Shown here: positions 1 to 10,322 of the stretch, piece after piece
How positions within the stretch are numbered: position 1 is the stretch's first letter
How the letters are laid out: each line of letters begins with the position of its first letter
From: Micropterus salmoides
Lineage: Eukaryota > Chordata > Actinopteri > Centrarchiformes > Centrarchidae
Length of the DNA stretch: 64,000 bases
Direction: 5' to 3'
Assembly (NCBI RefSeq): GCF_014851395.1
Contig: NW_024041373.1
Span: forward strand, 18,593,697-18,657,696
Notes under the pieces: model-generated
Databases searched by the model: none
What the model was told of the DNA's origin: nothing
What the model saw: the letters and a program-made list of their open reading frames with translations, nothing else
Position numbers and translations under genes: made by a program

Positions 1-1037
1 ACACACAAGGACACCCACAAACATACAAACTGTGTTAACACCCCCCCCCCTTTCTTTTGCTTTGTCTATCTCTTGTGCTTTTGCATCACCACTTCTGTTT
101 CAATGTTTAAGCCAATGGACTTTTTAGTAATTTTTTTATCCAGGGTCTCTTCTGTCCATCCTTGTTTTCATATCTTCAACAGGATTGGAGCCCAGTCTCA
201 ACCAGGGTCTTAGTACTGATGACCACAGGCACAACAACCATCTGTAATGTGTCCGCTCCTCCCTTCAGGGAGCTGGAGAAGGATCTGCTGTCACTCTAGC
301 AGGGGAAACATCTGTTCCCATTAAATTACTGTGGCCCTGCCATGCAAGTTATCTCTGCTGCACTCCATTTTACTGCCTGAGTCCTGCACCTGTCGACAAG
401 GGGATAAAACAAGATTAGTTAAATGACTGGGAACTGGGGAAGTAGTAAGGGGGGACTGAGGGGGTGAGCAGAGAAAGAGAGGGAGATGTCTCTTCCCCTG
501 TCGTCTGCTCTCTTACCAATTAGAAACTGGGGACTGTCCTCAAGTGAAGCCAAAGAGGGATATAATCACCTCAGCCATCAGCTAACTTGTCACTGCATGG
601 ACTAAGCCCATTACATAACTGTGAGAAGACGCTTGTCCATACTAAAGATTTTGCAAGGACTGTGTGCATAGGCGTTGTTACGACATTTACTTCTCAAATG
701 CTGCAGTATTAGTCAGGGACAGAACTTATTTTTTACTTTCAAACTTGAATGCTTTGAGTTGCACCTAGAATGTAGCTGCTGTGGTATTGTGGTAGGATTG
801 ATGTAGAATGAATGCACCACAAACACCACTCAAGATTAAAAAAAATAGCAGCCGGGCATATGGCACACAACCACAACCTGCAACATCTGGTGTTATGTGA
901 TTGTAGATGAAAGAGCTGCAACTGTGTCACATCCAGTTTTCGTTCTATTTCTTTCAAAGGACACATAAATAAACAAAGTGCAGCATAATTTGGACAGTTT
1001 GTTCAGTCAGCATGAATTAAATATAGCAGAGAAGGTT

Positions 1038-1040
<3 letters not shown>

Positions 1041-1072
<32 letters not shown>
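1041..1072. repeat. (GT)16 microsatellite
   Basis: Uninterrupted GT dinucleotide tract, typical of fish non-coding DNA and likely length-polymorphic. Confidence 0.95.
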
Positions 1073-1074
<2 letters not shown>

Positions 1075-1969
1075 CTAAGTGCTCTATGTGACTTTAACCT
1101 TTGTACCGCATTCCATTGTAGTTTTGACTTTATGCTCTGACAGCTAGAAAAAAAAAAAGGCACTTCGACCTTGATATTCATGCATCTGTAACAGATGCCG
1201 CTTGAAGTGAAGCAAAGCAGAATATATTTTGGATATGCTTTTGTTATGTAATCCTATATCCGGATTCTTCACAAGAAGCATTCATTTGGTATTCAACAAA
1301 TACAAATGTGAGCTAAATTAAAGACTGCTGTAGGCTCCTATTGTGACACCCCTGCTCAAAACCTTTAACAAACATTTAAACTATACTGTCATAAAAGATC
1401 ACTATGCTTTTCACCACAGGAAAAGTGCCATTGTGTATTTAACACATGCATAACAGCATGAAGTATGACCATATGTGCAGACATTTGCTGCTGAAATGCA
1501 AAACACAAGTCATAGCATCATCAAGGTTTATTCCATTTTTAGAAGACATTTGCCGCACAGCTTTGCCTTGTGAGATTTTTTTTCCTTATGCGACTGGTTA
1601 TTTAAAAGAAAATGAAAGTCGATGACAGATGAGGATGTTACTTTTGTTTGCAAGGAGTTTCAGTTGTGAAAAACTACATGTTCAGTCATTCTGCTGTAGC
1701 TTGAAGGAGTGCAGGTGAGTGATGCGTGTAGGAAGAGGACATGGGGTGAGGAACACAAGGCCAGCCAGGTAAGAAGAAAAAGAGATATCTGGAGGGTAAA
1801 AACAGCGGGTGAGAAAAGAAGTGATGAAGAATATTGGCTGAGAGAAAACCCTGTTGAGTGTCATGACAAAGTGAGGTGGCAATGACATGCTAAGAATAGA
1901 GATCCTCAAATGGAGGGACATAAACAAAATGAAGGCAATCAAGTGACTTTTGCACAGCTCTCTCTCTCA

Positions 1970-1975
<6 letters not shown>

Positions 1976-2004
<29 letters not shown>
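1976..2004. repeat. (CA)n microsatellite after a CT-rich lead-in
   Basis: A CT/CA-rich lead-in (about 1959-1975) runs into an uninterrupted CA tract and then a short TA tract. The small minus-strand open frame across it is only the repeat being translated. Confidence 0.92.
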
Positions 2005-2012
<8 letters not shown>

Positions 2013-2208
2013 CAGATGACATGCAAAATTTGCCCTTGACAAAAGAGGAAAATTAAGTACGCTGCAGGTCAGAGCTTTGAACAAAGATCTGGAGTAAACT
2101 GATAAGTCCAGAAAGGGCAATGATAAAAAAAAAAAAGAAAATATTAAAGACTGGGTAGAGGTTAATCATTATATAATAATTGGTAATACAGTGTAATAGT
2201 GTAAAACT

Positions 2209-2622
2209 GGAATAGTTTAATGGAAGATTTTAGGAAACACTCTTACTTGCTTTCTGCCAATGGCAGAGCCAGATGAGAGATCAATACCACTCTCATAACT
2301 GTCTGTTAAATCTGAAGTTAGGAGACAGTTAATTTAGCTAAGCACAAAGACTGGAGACAGGGCCTGGCTCTGTCCAACAATTACAAAATCTACCAGCATC
2401 ACTAAAGGTCACTAATAAACACGGTGTATTTCTTTTTGTTATCTGTACAAAACAAAGTGCAAAAACCCACAATGGCTGTTTTCACAGGGGGGTTATCTGC
2501 AGACTGTTTCATAGATTTTTCACTGTTGAGCAGAGCAAGACTAGCTGTGTCTCCCTGCTTCCAGTCTCTGTGCTAAGCTAAGCTAACTGTCTGCTAGCAG
2601 TACCTTCATATTTATTTAACAT
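2209..2622. mobile_element. Palindromic fish interspersed repeat (MITE-like)
   Basis: Two arms face each other. The left arm at about 2325-2355 carries TTAGCTAAGCACAAAGACTGG; the right arm at 2561-2592 carries the near-exact reverse complement (CCAGTCTCTGTGCTAAGC, extending into AGCTAACTGTCT). The outer left part (about 2209-2300, with a TACCACTCTCAT stretch) is what I recall from a very common percomorph repeat built as a long imperfect foldback. In this copy the right outer arm is worn away. No coding capacity. Its superfamily and exact ends are uncertain. Confidence 0.65.
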
Positions 2623-2744
2623 CATATCACTGCATAGCCCCTTATAACAATTAACTCAAATCATTCAGCTTTCTCTGCAGAGGCACCAAATTCCAATCTT
2701 TGCCTCGTTGCCATCTTACTGTACTACAGTATCTCTTAGTTATG

Positions 2745-3197
2745 TAGGGTGACCATACGTCCTCTTTTTCCCGGACATGTCCTCTAAAAAATGCGTCCAA
2801 CAAAAAAAGTTGATGTGGTTCTACAGCTAACTTTCGAAATGTTGAGCTCGTTCTGCATGAATAGTTATTATTGACAAGTTAGCACTTAGCACTAACACAT
2901 TATAGACTATGAAGATCTTTTTTCTTGCACAAGGATTTAATGAATGATAACATCATAAGGAAACAGCTGGAAGTAATATTATACTAGTGGTAAGCTATAT
3001 GGGATACTAGCCTATTATCTGAACTTAGAATCAGTAGGCCTACAGTAATATTGGCCCTAATGAAATCTTACCCCGCCCCCAAACACACACACACACACAC
3101 ACACTGCCACCAGCCCCAACCTTACATCCTCTGTGGATGTCTGTCTGCTTCCTCCCCCACTGTCCTCTTTTTTGAAAACCAAAATATGGTCACCCTA
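2745..3197. mobile_element. Non-autonomous DNA transposon with 7-bp target duplication
   Basis: The element starts TAGGGTGACCATA and ends TATGGTCACCCTA, a 13-bp terminal inverted repeat. It is flanked by a perfect direct repeat AGTTATG at 2738-2744 and 3198-3204. Just inside, both ends carry GTCCTCTTTTT-like tracts. It is 453 bp with no transposase. The TIR resembles hAT-type ends, but hAT elements normally leave 8 bp, so the class is open. A short (CA)n lies inside at 3082-3104. Confidence 0.78.
3082..3104. repeat. (CA)n microsatellite inside the 2745-3197 element
   Basis: Eleven CA units following a C-rich stretch, within the non-autonomous transposon. Confidence 0.9.
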
Positions 3198-3349
3198 AGT
3201 TATGACTAACTTCTATGTTTATCACCTACTGACTTGTGCATGCACAAATTATTATTTATTTTATGATCACCCTAAATAACATCATAGGTGACATCTTTCC
3301 CATACAGCTGATGGAATGAACTGTTTCATAATAATTAATAAACCTTAAT

Positions 3350-3625
3350 TATTCAGTGGATCTCAGCGGGTGTCATGAAGCTAATGAAAAGCAGCAGCGG
3401 CTATCATCTTTCACCCGGATAGTTTAATTCTTAGCACTGCCTTAGTCTGATTAGAGCTTCGCAGCTCATTGCTATGCTTTTCAATACAATGCCTGGAAGC
3501 TGTGATAAACAACTTTTTAATTGCAAATGCCTGAAGTGTGACCAGTGTCAGAAGTTTGCATTTTACATCAGCGCACTGTTTCCATTGCAGCATTGCTCAC
3601 CTCGCCTAAAGATGGTGAAATGCAT
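3350..3625. promoter_or_regulatory. Candidate conserved non-coding element
   Basis: The block has the texture of vertebrate conserved regulatory DNA: no repeats, even base composition, many homeodomain-type TAAT/ATTA cores and GATTA/TGATAA motifs, and a contrast with the decayed repeats next to it. Overlapping open frames of 60-70 codons on both strands look accidental. This is a judgement of texture only; conservation was not tested. Confidence 0.35.
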
Positions 3626-5416
3626 ACCCAGGCTATTCAAAACACTAAATGTTGCTTTATTAATTTACATAGAATATTCAGTTTGATTTATTTTTTGCTC
3701 CTTTCTCACTCCTCTATCTTTCATATGATTTTATTTGACTAATGACTACTTTATTTACTACATGGATAGCTTAAGACAAATAACACATGGTTAAGAAATG
3801 TCCTATGTGAACATAATAATGAATCATCATTGAATATTCATTAGAAAATCATCATTACCATCTTCTACATATAATACATCACAAAACATCTTTCTCCTGA
3901 TAAGGACCTAATTCTCTTTCAGGGTCTGCAGACACTTGTGGGCTTCAAGAGATTTTCACAAAGTAACGATTGGCCCTTGCTGGTGGACATGGATAATCAA
4001 TTTGTAATTATTCTTTCAATGTGACACCAAATGAATATGCAAAGACAAAGACACATGGGCTCAATCTTTCTCTTGAGTTTTAATCGCACTGATGAACTAC
4101 CGTTTTGTCCCCATTTCCATGTGTGAATAAATCAATGACATGAAAATAGATAAGAAAATCTATCTCTCTTTTCTCACCCTGTCTCTGTCCCTCTCTCTTA
4201 TAAATCTACTGGCCCATGACTCCCTCCATCATTGAGATTCGTTTTATAGTAAACTTTTACAAGCAAGATATCTTGGCTTGTAATGAGACAAATATAGATT
4301 TTACAGGCTAGCAGTGTCTAGCTGGCAGAGCTTCTTCCCCTGCTGTGATGAGCAACATTTTGTAATATGCATTTCACCTTGAAAAATGTTTTGCTGCGTC
4401 ATCACTTTATCACAAACAACAGTTTGAAACAGTCTTATCATTCCACTTCATAAAAAACACAAAAAAATAACAAACATTGGATATCTCGATAACAAAGCAG
4501 CACCCGGCTTTCAGCTTTCATCATATTTATTCAGAAACTAAACACCGAATCACCATTGTGTAATACAGGCACATTCTGGAATTGCATTCACAGCAAACAG
4601 CAGTAATAACTCTGTGCCCTTGATGTCCAATGGTACAATGTAAGACATTTATCTTGCTTACATGCATATGTAAGCATCTATTTCAAAGCATGTGCGCACA
4701 CAATATCACATGAGCAGTCATGCACAGCCTCGGCCTCGGCCTCTTTGTCGCTCTCATAATACAAGGATGCCACTGAGGAACACAAAGAGAGAGCATCATA
4801 ACCTCTGCTGTGGCTAGTCTTTTTAAATTGTTCCCTTTAAATTATTCATCACTAACATATTTGTCAGCCATCCTGGTGTGCTGTAGAGGGTTTTAAATAT
4901 TGAATATATTTCACATCTAATAACAACAGAGTACATTCTAAACTCCATGAAGTAACTATCAGGCAATGCATGACTCATATACAGGATGTGTCAGCAAAGC
5001 TCGAACAGCAGAAGAGAATCCCGCTGCATATGTCAGCATCACTCCCAATCTGCCACTGTGGTGTATGAAAAATCGTAAACAGCGTGAGAGCATCCCATTG
5101 AATCTGCCTCCCACTCACATTCTCTGCTGGTGGGAAACAGGTGGGCGAGGGTCGGAAGCACACTGCCCTGGCACTCAAGAGAACCCAGAGTTCAAGACTA
5201 GCTGTAATTGTGGTTCTGGAGTGGGGGAAGATTCGATCTTTACTGATTAATCTATACACAAACATCTCTATCATCACAGACATGGCTGGTTATCTTACCC
5301 TGTGAGAAATCCTTGGATCCTCCCCCAAAATGCCTCTTATAAATAAAGGCTGCTTTTATAAGAGAACACAAACACACAAGCAGTGAGACATGCACATTGG
5401 TATTTGCATGCCCTGG

Positions 5417-5472
<56 letters not shown>

Positions 5473-6462
5473 CACTGGAGCAGAAACTGAGCAAAGTCAT
5501 TTGGTATTTGTACAGGGCAGAGTTAAGATGAATTAATTCAACTAACCACTTTGGGGTTACATTTAAATTTAAATCTCCCTCGAAGGGACATCTTCCTCTT
5601 TAGTAATGCTTGCATTTTATTCAGGGCTACAGATAACAGTGTTTCACATACAAGCCTCAAGTTTGTAGAGGGGTCTTTAAGTAACACTCAGTGTTTCTTG
5701 ATCTGATGTAGTCCCCCAAAATAGAAACTTCAATTCTTGTAGTTTCTGTCTTTTTTGTTTTTTTGTTCCGGTTCACTTTTTTGTTGTTTGCTGAATGTGA
5801 GGTTTGGATTGGGGACTTTCATTATGTTTCCTCAAATTACCACAATCTATAAAACCTCTCTACCACAGCTATATTCCAAAAATTACAGAAGCACACTGCT
5901 ACAGCTTACATTAGATAATGTCACTAAACAACCTTTATTACTCAGCTCCTGTTATGCTTCAACACAATATATGTTGTTTTTATGTCCTTCGTTAGAGAGG
6001 TCAACATTTTTAACCTGTAACACATTACATGATGGATTGGTGCTGGCCATTGACTGGAACACAACAGTAATCAATAACTAAATAACCAAACTGCCTGACA
6101 CAGCACAATGTAATGCTTTGTCGCAAATCTAATACAAATTTGTAACTTACAAATGCTGCCGATATGTAAAAATCTAACATGCCAAATAATAATGTAGGAA
6201 ATTATCATCAGCAGTGCCAAATACAACACAAACTCAAACATGGCTAAAAAACATGTTCTGTGTCAGGATAAAATCCTTTAACAGTGTGTCACAATCTCAT
6301 GAGAATTTTTTGTACAAAGCTATGAATGAAACATCTTCTGTGTAAACTCAATATGTGCTTATTTACTCTCTTGTTTCTGTGGGTATAACACTTAATGTGT
6401 TCCCCATCTTCTCTTTTCTGTCTTTCTCTTACATTTTTATAAACATTATGTTTTACATTAAA
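3626..6462. other. Non-coding stretch, no gene seen
   Basis: AT-rich sequence with no recognisable exon. The 94- and 102-codon frames that overlap on opposite strands near 4966-5283 have no domain, no splice context and no family resemblance. The only clear internal feature is the long (CA)n tract listed separately. Confidence 0.55.
5418..5469. repeat. (CA)26 microsatellite
   Basis: Long uninterrupted CA tract. The minus-strand frame crossing it (5252-5500) is a translated repeat. Confidence 0.95.
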
Positions 6463-6640
6463 GGACAATTTCTGTATTTTTAAACCTGGTCCCTATTTTC
6501 ACATATTTTCATATCAAAATGACTACCCCTTTGTAATTTTGACAGGCACAATTGCCTCAAAGGAATATGTTGCAGCCATTGCAGCTGGTTCATGGCGACC
6601 AGCTGATGTCATCTTACTGCATGTATTCCAAAATACCTAC
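6463..6640. mobile_element. Fragment of a fish interspersed repeat
   Basis: Begins with TTAAAGGACAATTTCTGTAT and continues with a text (cctggtccctatttt, then a GCGACCAGCTGATGTC stretch) that I recall as the start of a repeat family widespread in percomorph genomes. Only one end is recognisable. The following sequence, to about 6990 (with GGTTAAGGAAAAAGATTACGG near 6938), may be another old repeat fragment. Low certainty on family. Confidence 0.4.
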
Positions 6641-7449
6641 GAAAATATGTCTTTATTCCCACATGTAGTTATTAAATATTTGCATGCAATAATTTATCTT
6701 GAAGGAGAAGAAAAATAAATCCTGACAAATCAGTTGAATATTATGAAGGTATTGTAATTGTCCTCCATTCAGTTGCTGAATCATCATTGAAGATCATGGT
6801 CATCACTCAAGTTGAGTAAGAGGTGTGCCAAGATGAGAAAATGAATACTGGTCATGCAAAGAATAACCTAGACACCCAGAGAGCAGGACTGGGGTTTGCA
6901 TTGCGTGCGTGGTTGGGCTAAGGCAACAAAAGTACTTTGGTTAAGGAAAAAGATTACGGTTTTGGTTAAATATTGAAAAAGTCCTTTCTCGTGTTTAGCA
7001 GATATTTTAGCAAAATACTATTGTAAGAGAACATTTGACTGACTAGTATCAATATTTTGCAACTTGCCAGATATGTTAACAGTTTCCACAGAATGTTGAT
7101 TAAAAAAAACTTGAAACATTATGTGTCCTTCAAAATGTATTTGCAGTTTCAAATTTGTAGTAGCCCTACATAATTTCCTTCCATACCTTCTGATGTTCTT
7201 TACAGGGCTGAAAGTTTCACCAATGAATTATGTAATTAATGTATTCCACTGGCTAAAATATAAAAATATCAAATAGGAGACCTCTTCATTCATCAAGTTG
7301 TTGGTCTATCCCAGTGAGACAACCTGAGCAGATCAAATTAACAGGCAGTACACTGAGGACTTCTCCAGCATTGCTCACCCACCATGTGTGGAGTAGCCAC
7401 AGGGGACAAAGTGAACAGCAATAAAGGAAGATGAGAGAGGGATTTGGAT

Positions 7450-7830
7450 AAGTCACAAAGGATCACCCCATTATATGAGCTATTCCTTTTTAAACCCTCA
7501 TCAGCATAGCGGGGATTTCCATTGCGGCTTTACCACAGCTCAGGCAACACTACAGTCTCCCAAGAGAAAAAATTCTCTTTTTAGAGCGCTGCATGATGCA
7601 GCTGTCACTTATCAGCTCATAAAAATAAATGCCTCATCATTTATGAGATTTAACAAATTCCTTAGGCAACACCTAACATTAAGGCGGTATTTAAAAAAAC
7701 ATCCTATGGGGGAGGGAATGCTCTATTCTTTTAATGTGCCATCAGTGCAGTGAGTAATTTGCAGGCAGTTATTTATCTGCAAGAGAAATTCAATAGGTTA
7801 TCCCCAAACAGTTTCAATAGCTTTCTTTGA
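7450..7830. promoter_or_regulatory. Candidate conserved non-coding element / enhancer
   Basis: About 380 bp with a composition like deeply conserved vertebrate enhancers: ATAAATGCCTCATCATTTATG (near 7625-7645), repeated TAATTTGC/TTATTTATC cores and E-box-like CAGCTG. There is no repeat character, although repeats lie on both sides. A 92-codon frame crosses it but shows no domain and no codon bias I would trust. Conservation is inferred from appearance only. Confidence 0.4.
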
Positions 7831-8282
7831 CACTGTATCTAAACTAGGAAACACAACCTGAAAGGGCAAGGGTCAAGTGTTTGTGAGTGTTTTATACTGC
7901 CATGGTGGACTGTCCAACTTGAAGCAACATTCAGTAGGGGACTACCACATCCAAGCAGTGCTAGGGCAGAGGACGCAGTGGAATCGTTCAGTCCATAATA
8001 CCCAGACTACACTAGAGGCAGATACAGTAAAGTTGTTGTTGACTAATGTTATTAGATCTATTGTGCTTAGACTCATGTGCTAGTTACCTATACCGTGCCA
8101 TTCTCCCAGATATACAAGTTGTTCTCTGAGAGTGTAAGCACAATATTGGTCTTTGTGATCTTCCAGGTAATTTGCTATGTCCGACGTTATACTTTGTTTC
8201 CTTTGTGCATAAAAAGCACAAATTATTGCCTGAAAATTCAACATTTGGAGGATGAACGAATGAAGAGAAAATTAAGTGTCTG

Positions 8283-8399
8283 ACACCAAATAAAATCTCA
8301 TGGGGGAGCACCTCCAGAACCCCTACGTGATTTGTGTCCCCAGGGCATGGCCGCTTGCGAGGTGTCCCTTTTTTTTCCACTTTGAAGATGGCAACCCTA
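8283..8399. mobile_element. Terminal fragment of a DNA transposon
   Basis: Read on the minus strand, the end is TAGGGTTGCCATCTTC followed by a purine run and a GGGACACCTCGCAAGCGGCC stretch. I recall this pattern from abundant fish hAT-type elements whose ends read TAGGGTTGCC. No matching opposite end was found upstream, so this is probably a solo end. The 98-codon minus frame here is not a gene. Confidence 0.45.
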
Positions 8400-10149
8400 C
8401 AAACAGCTTCAAATGAACAATCTTAGAGGTCAGAAGGTGACAAAAATGAAAGCGATGGAAATAGGAGGACTTTGACGAAACAACATAATGCTGCTTGAGT
8501 GCTCAGATGAGTGAGATTCACTGAAATCTGCAGACATTCGGCCATACATCCCTTTCTCTGTTGTCCTTGTAAGCCAATACGTTTTTCAAAACATGTGACC
8601 ATTAAAGTGAAAGCCTTCACCTTATACCTTTCCCCTTCAGCACAATATGTGCTTTATTGATCACAAGGCTGTTACTTGGATTGCTGCTGTAGTTAGATGT
8701 CATTGCTTCGGTCAACCGGAGCAGCCTCACAAACAACATGGGGAACTTCTGAAGCAGCACACTAGCTGTACATACACTTTCATTGTGCAGATTGTCTAAA
8801 CTGCAACATTCAGGATTGTGACCTATAAGCTATAAACTTTTTTTTGTTACTTGATTAGTATAAAGTATGTTTTGTGTCCACTTGAAAAAGGATGTCCTGG
8901 TGAAGAGGGTTTATATTCTAATGACTGACTGCTTTACCTAAATATTTTAGATAGTCCTCACTTCGGAGAGCTTATGTCCAGACAAAAGTCCTTGTAATGT
9001 ACTTGAGGTGAACCTAAGACATCCAACACAGAAGAGAAAGGCAATTAAATATTGATTGGACTTCGAGAGGAAATGGATGTTGTCTGCTTCAGTCAGCAGT
9101 GTCAGTAGACACATGCATGTTTCCTTTAATCAAGTCATAATTAAATAAAACTGACAGTGGAAGGATGTCTGCGTTTAATTTCCTGTAAATAACCTATGAA
9201 CTGGTCCCTTGCCAAGTCTGTAAGGTAGAAGTGCCTCTTGCACTTAAAAGTCCATGATAATTCTGGCATTGACCAATGCATGTTTTGGCAATGGGCCAAC
9301 GATATATCCAAGCAAACTGGATTTGTACTGTCCTGTTTTAGTCATTGTCAGTATGCATGAAGGTCAGAGGTCCTCAGACTGAGGTTTGACAGTGATGCTT
9401 GAAAGTTTTCTTTCTGTAACAATTCAGTTTAAGGACTGTTGATTTTGCATCTGAAATGACAACTGTTGCTGGCAGGTTTTATCTGTTACCAATCAGATTT
9501 TGCCACAAACTTCATCAGCCAATCACGTACTCACTGTCAAACTTTAAAATCTGTTCTCCTCTCTTCCTTTGTCAGCTGCCTTTTCCATACAAACACAAGA
9601 CTTTTCTCATTTCTCATATTCATTGTACATATGTCAATTCATTCAAATTAAGCCTTAAAATGGTTGAAATGTAGTTGTGATGTATGGTCCTCAGCATCAG
9701 AAGCGAAGGTCAATTACTACTATAGGTAGTAACCGAGCAGATAAACACAATGTTTAATCCATTCATTTTACACTTTGTATTTTGGGTTTTTGTTTTTAGA
9801 GAAGCTGAATTTTGACAGTGTATGTGGGGAATTACAAAGCTTGACATTCCTGCAGTGCCTACAGTTGATGATTGGACAATTGCTTTTCTGGGGAGGGATT
9901 TAGCGTTTAATTGCTTACTAGAATAATTTAACATTTGTTTCTGCTGGCAAGTATAACTTTCAGTCGGTACTCCACAGTGCACTTTATGATAGGCCTACTG
10001 ATTAATTTGCCTGAATTGTAAGTGTATAAATTAGAGATTTATTTCTCTCCAGGCCCTTTAATTGCTCCACTGTAAATCTATTATGGAGGGGGAAAAACAT
10101 GTGGGGTAATTCAAGCACAGCAGGCACAAGCACAGACTTTCAGAGCAGG
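8400..10149. other. Non-coding stretch, no gene seen
   Basis: No recognisable exon, RNA gene or clear repeat boundary. The overlapping frames at 9456-9674 and 9710-9982 have no family resemblance. Confidence 0.5.
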
Positions 10150-10322
10150 TGTGAAGATACAGTAGAGAACCTTTATTAAGTCAGTGTCAGGTAAACAGAC
10201 CGCAGTAGAGAGAACAAGTAGCAGGGCTAGGTGTCATTCTGACAGGCAGCACAGAGAGTAACAGTGTTGGGATCAAGAAGCACCTGCTGCTCCCTCAAGA
10301 GCTCCTCAGCAGCATGGAAATG
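10150..10322 (-). CDS. Candidate terminal exon of an unidentified gene
   Basis: On the minus strand a polypyrimidine tract leads to TTTTTCTTAG at about 10333-10323, a good splice acceptor. From 10322 an open frame of 31 codons runs to a TAG stop at 10229-10227. The peptide has an acidic, amphipathic start (AAEELLREQQ), then LLDPNTVTLCAACQ with a CAAC pair of cysteines. Fifty bases past the stop is a canonical AATAAA signal (10177-10172), and the exon should end near 10150. Acceptor, stop and poly(A) signal in the right order and spacing make this look like a real gene end. I do not recognise the protein and saw no convincing upstream exon. It could be the last exon of a gene lying to the right on the minus strand, an alternative last exon, or chance. 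Confidence 0.42.
10172..10177 (-). terminator. Poly(A) signal AATAAA
   Basis: Canonical AATAAA on the minus strand, 50 nt downstream of the stop codon of the candidate terminal exon, in a TTAATAAAGGTTC context. Confidence 0.45.

Larger units (their letters stand above)
1..2208. other. Non-coding stretch, no gene seen
   Basis: AT-rich intron-like or intergenic DNA. The open frames here are short, lack splice-site context and resemble no protein family I know. It holds a run of ten C at 41-50, a (GT)n tract and a (CA)n tract listed separately. A block of ordinary single-copy-looking sequence at 1080-1940 shows no inverted repeats or coding signal that I could find. Confidence 0.6.

Noticed and set aside
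5418..5469. Regularly repeated units that could suggest a CRISPR-like array
   Set aside because: It is a simple (CA)n tract with no spacers; the same holds for the other dinucleotide tracts.
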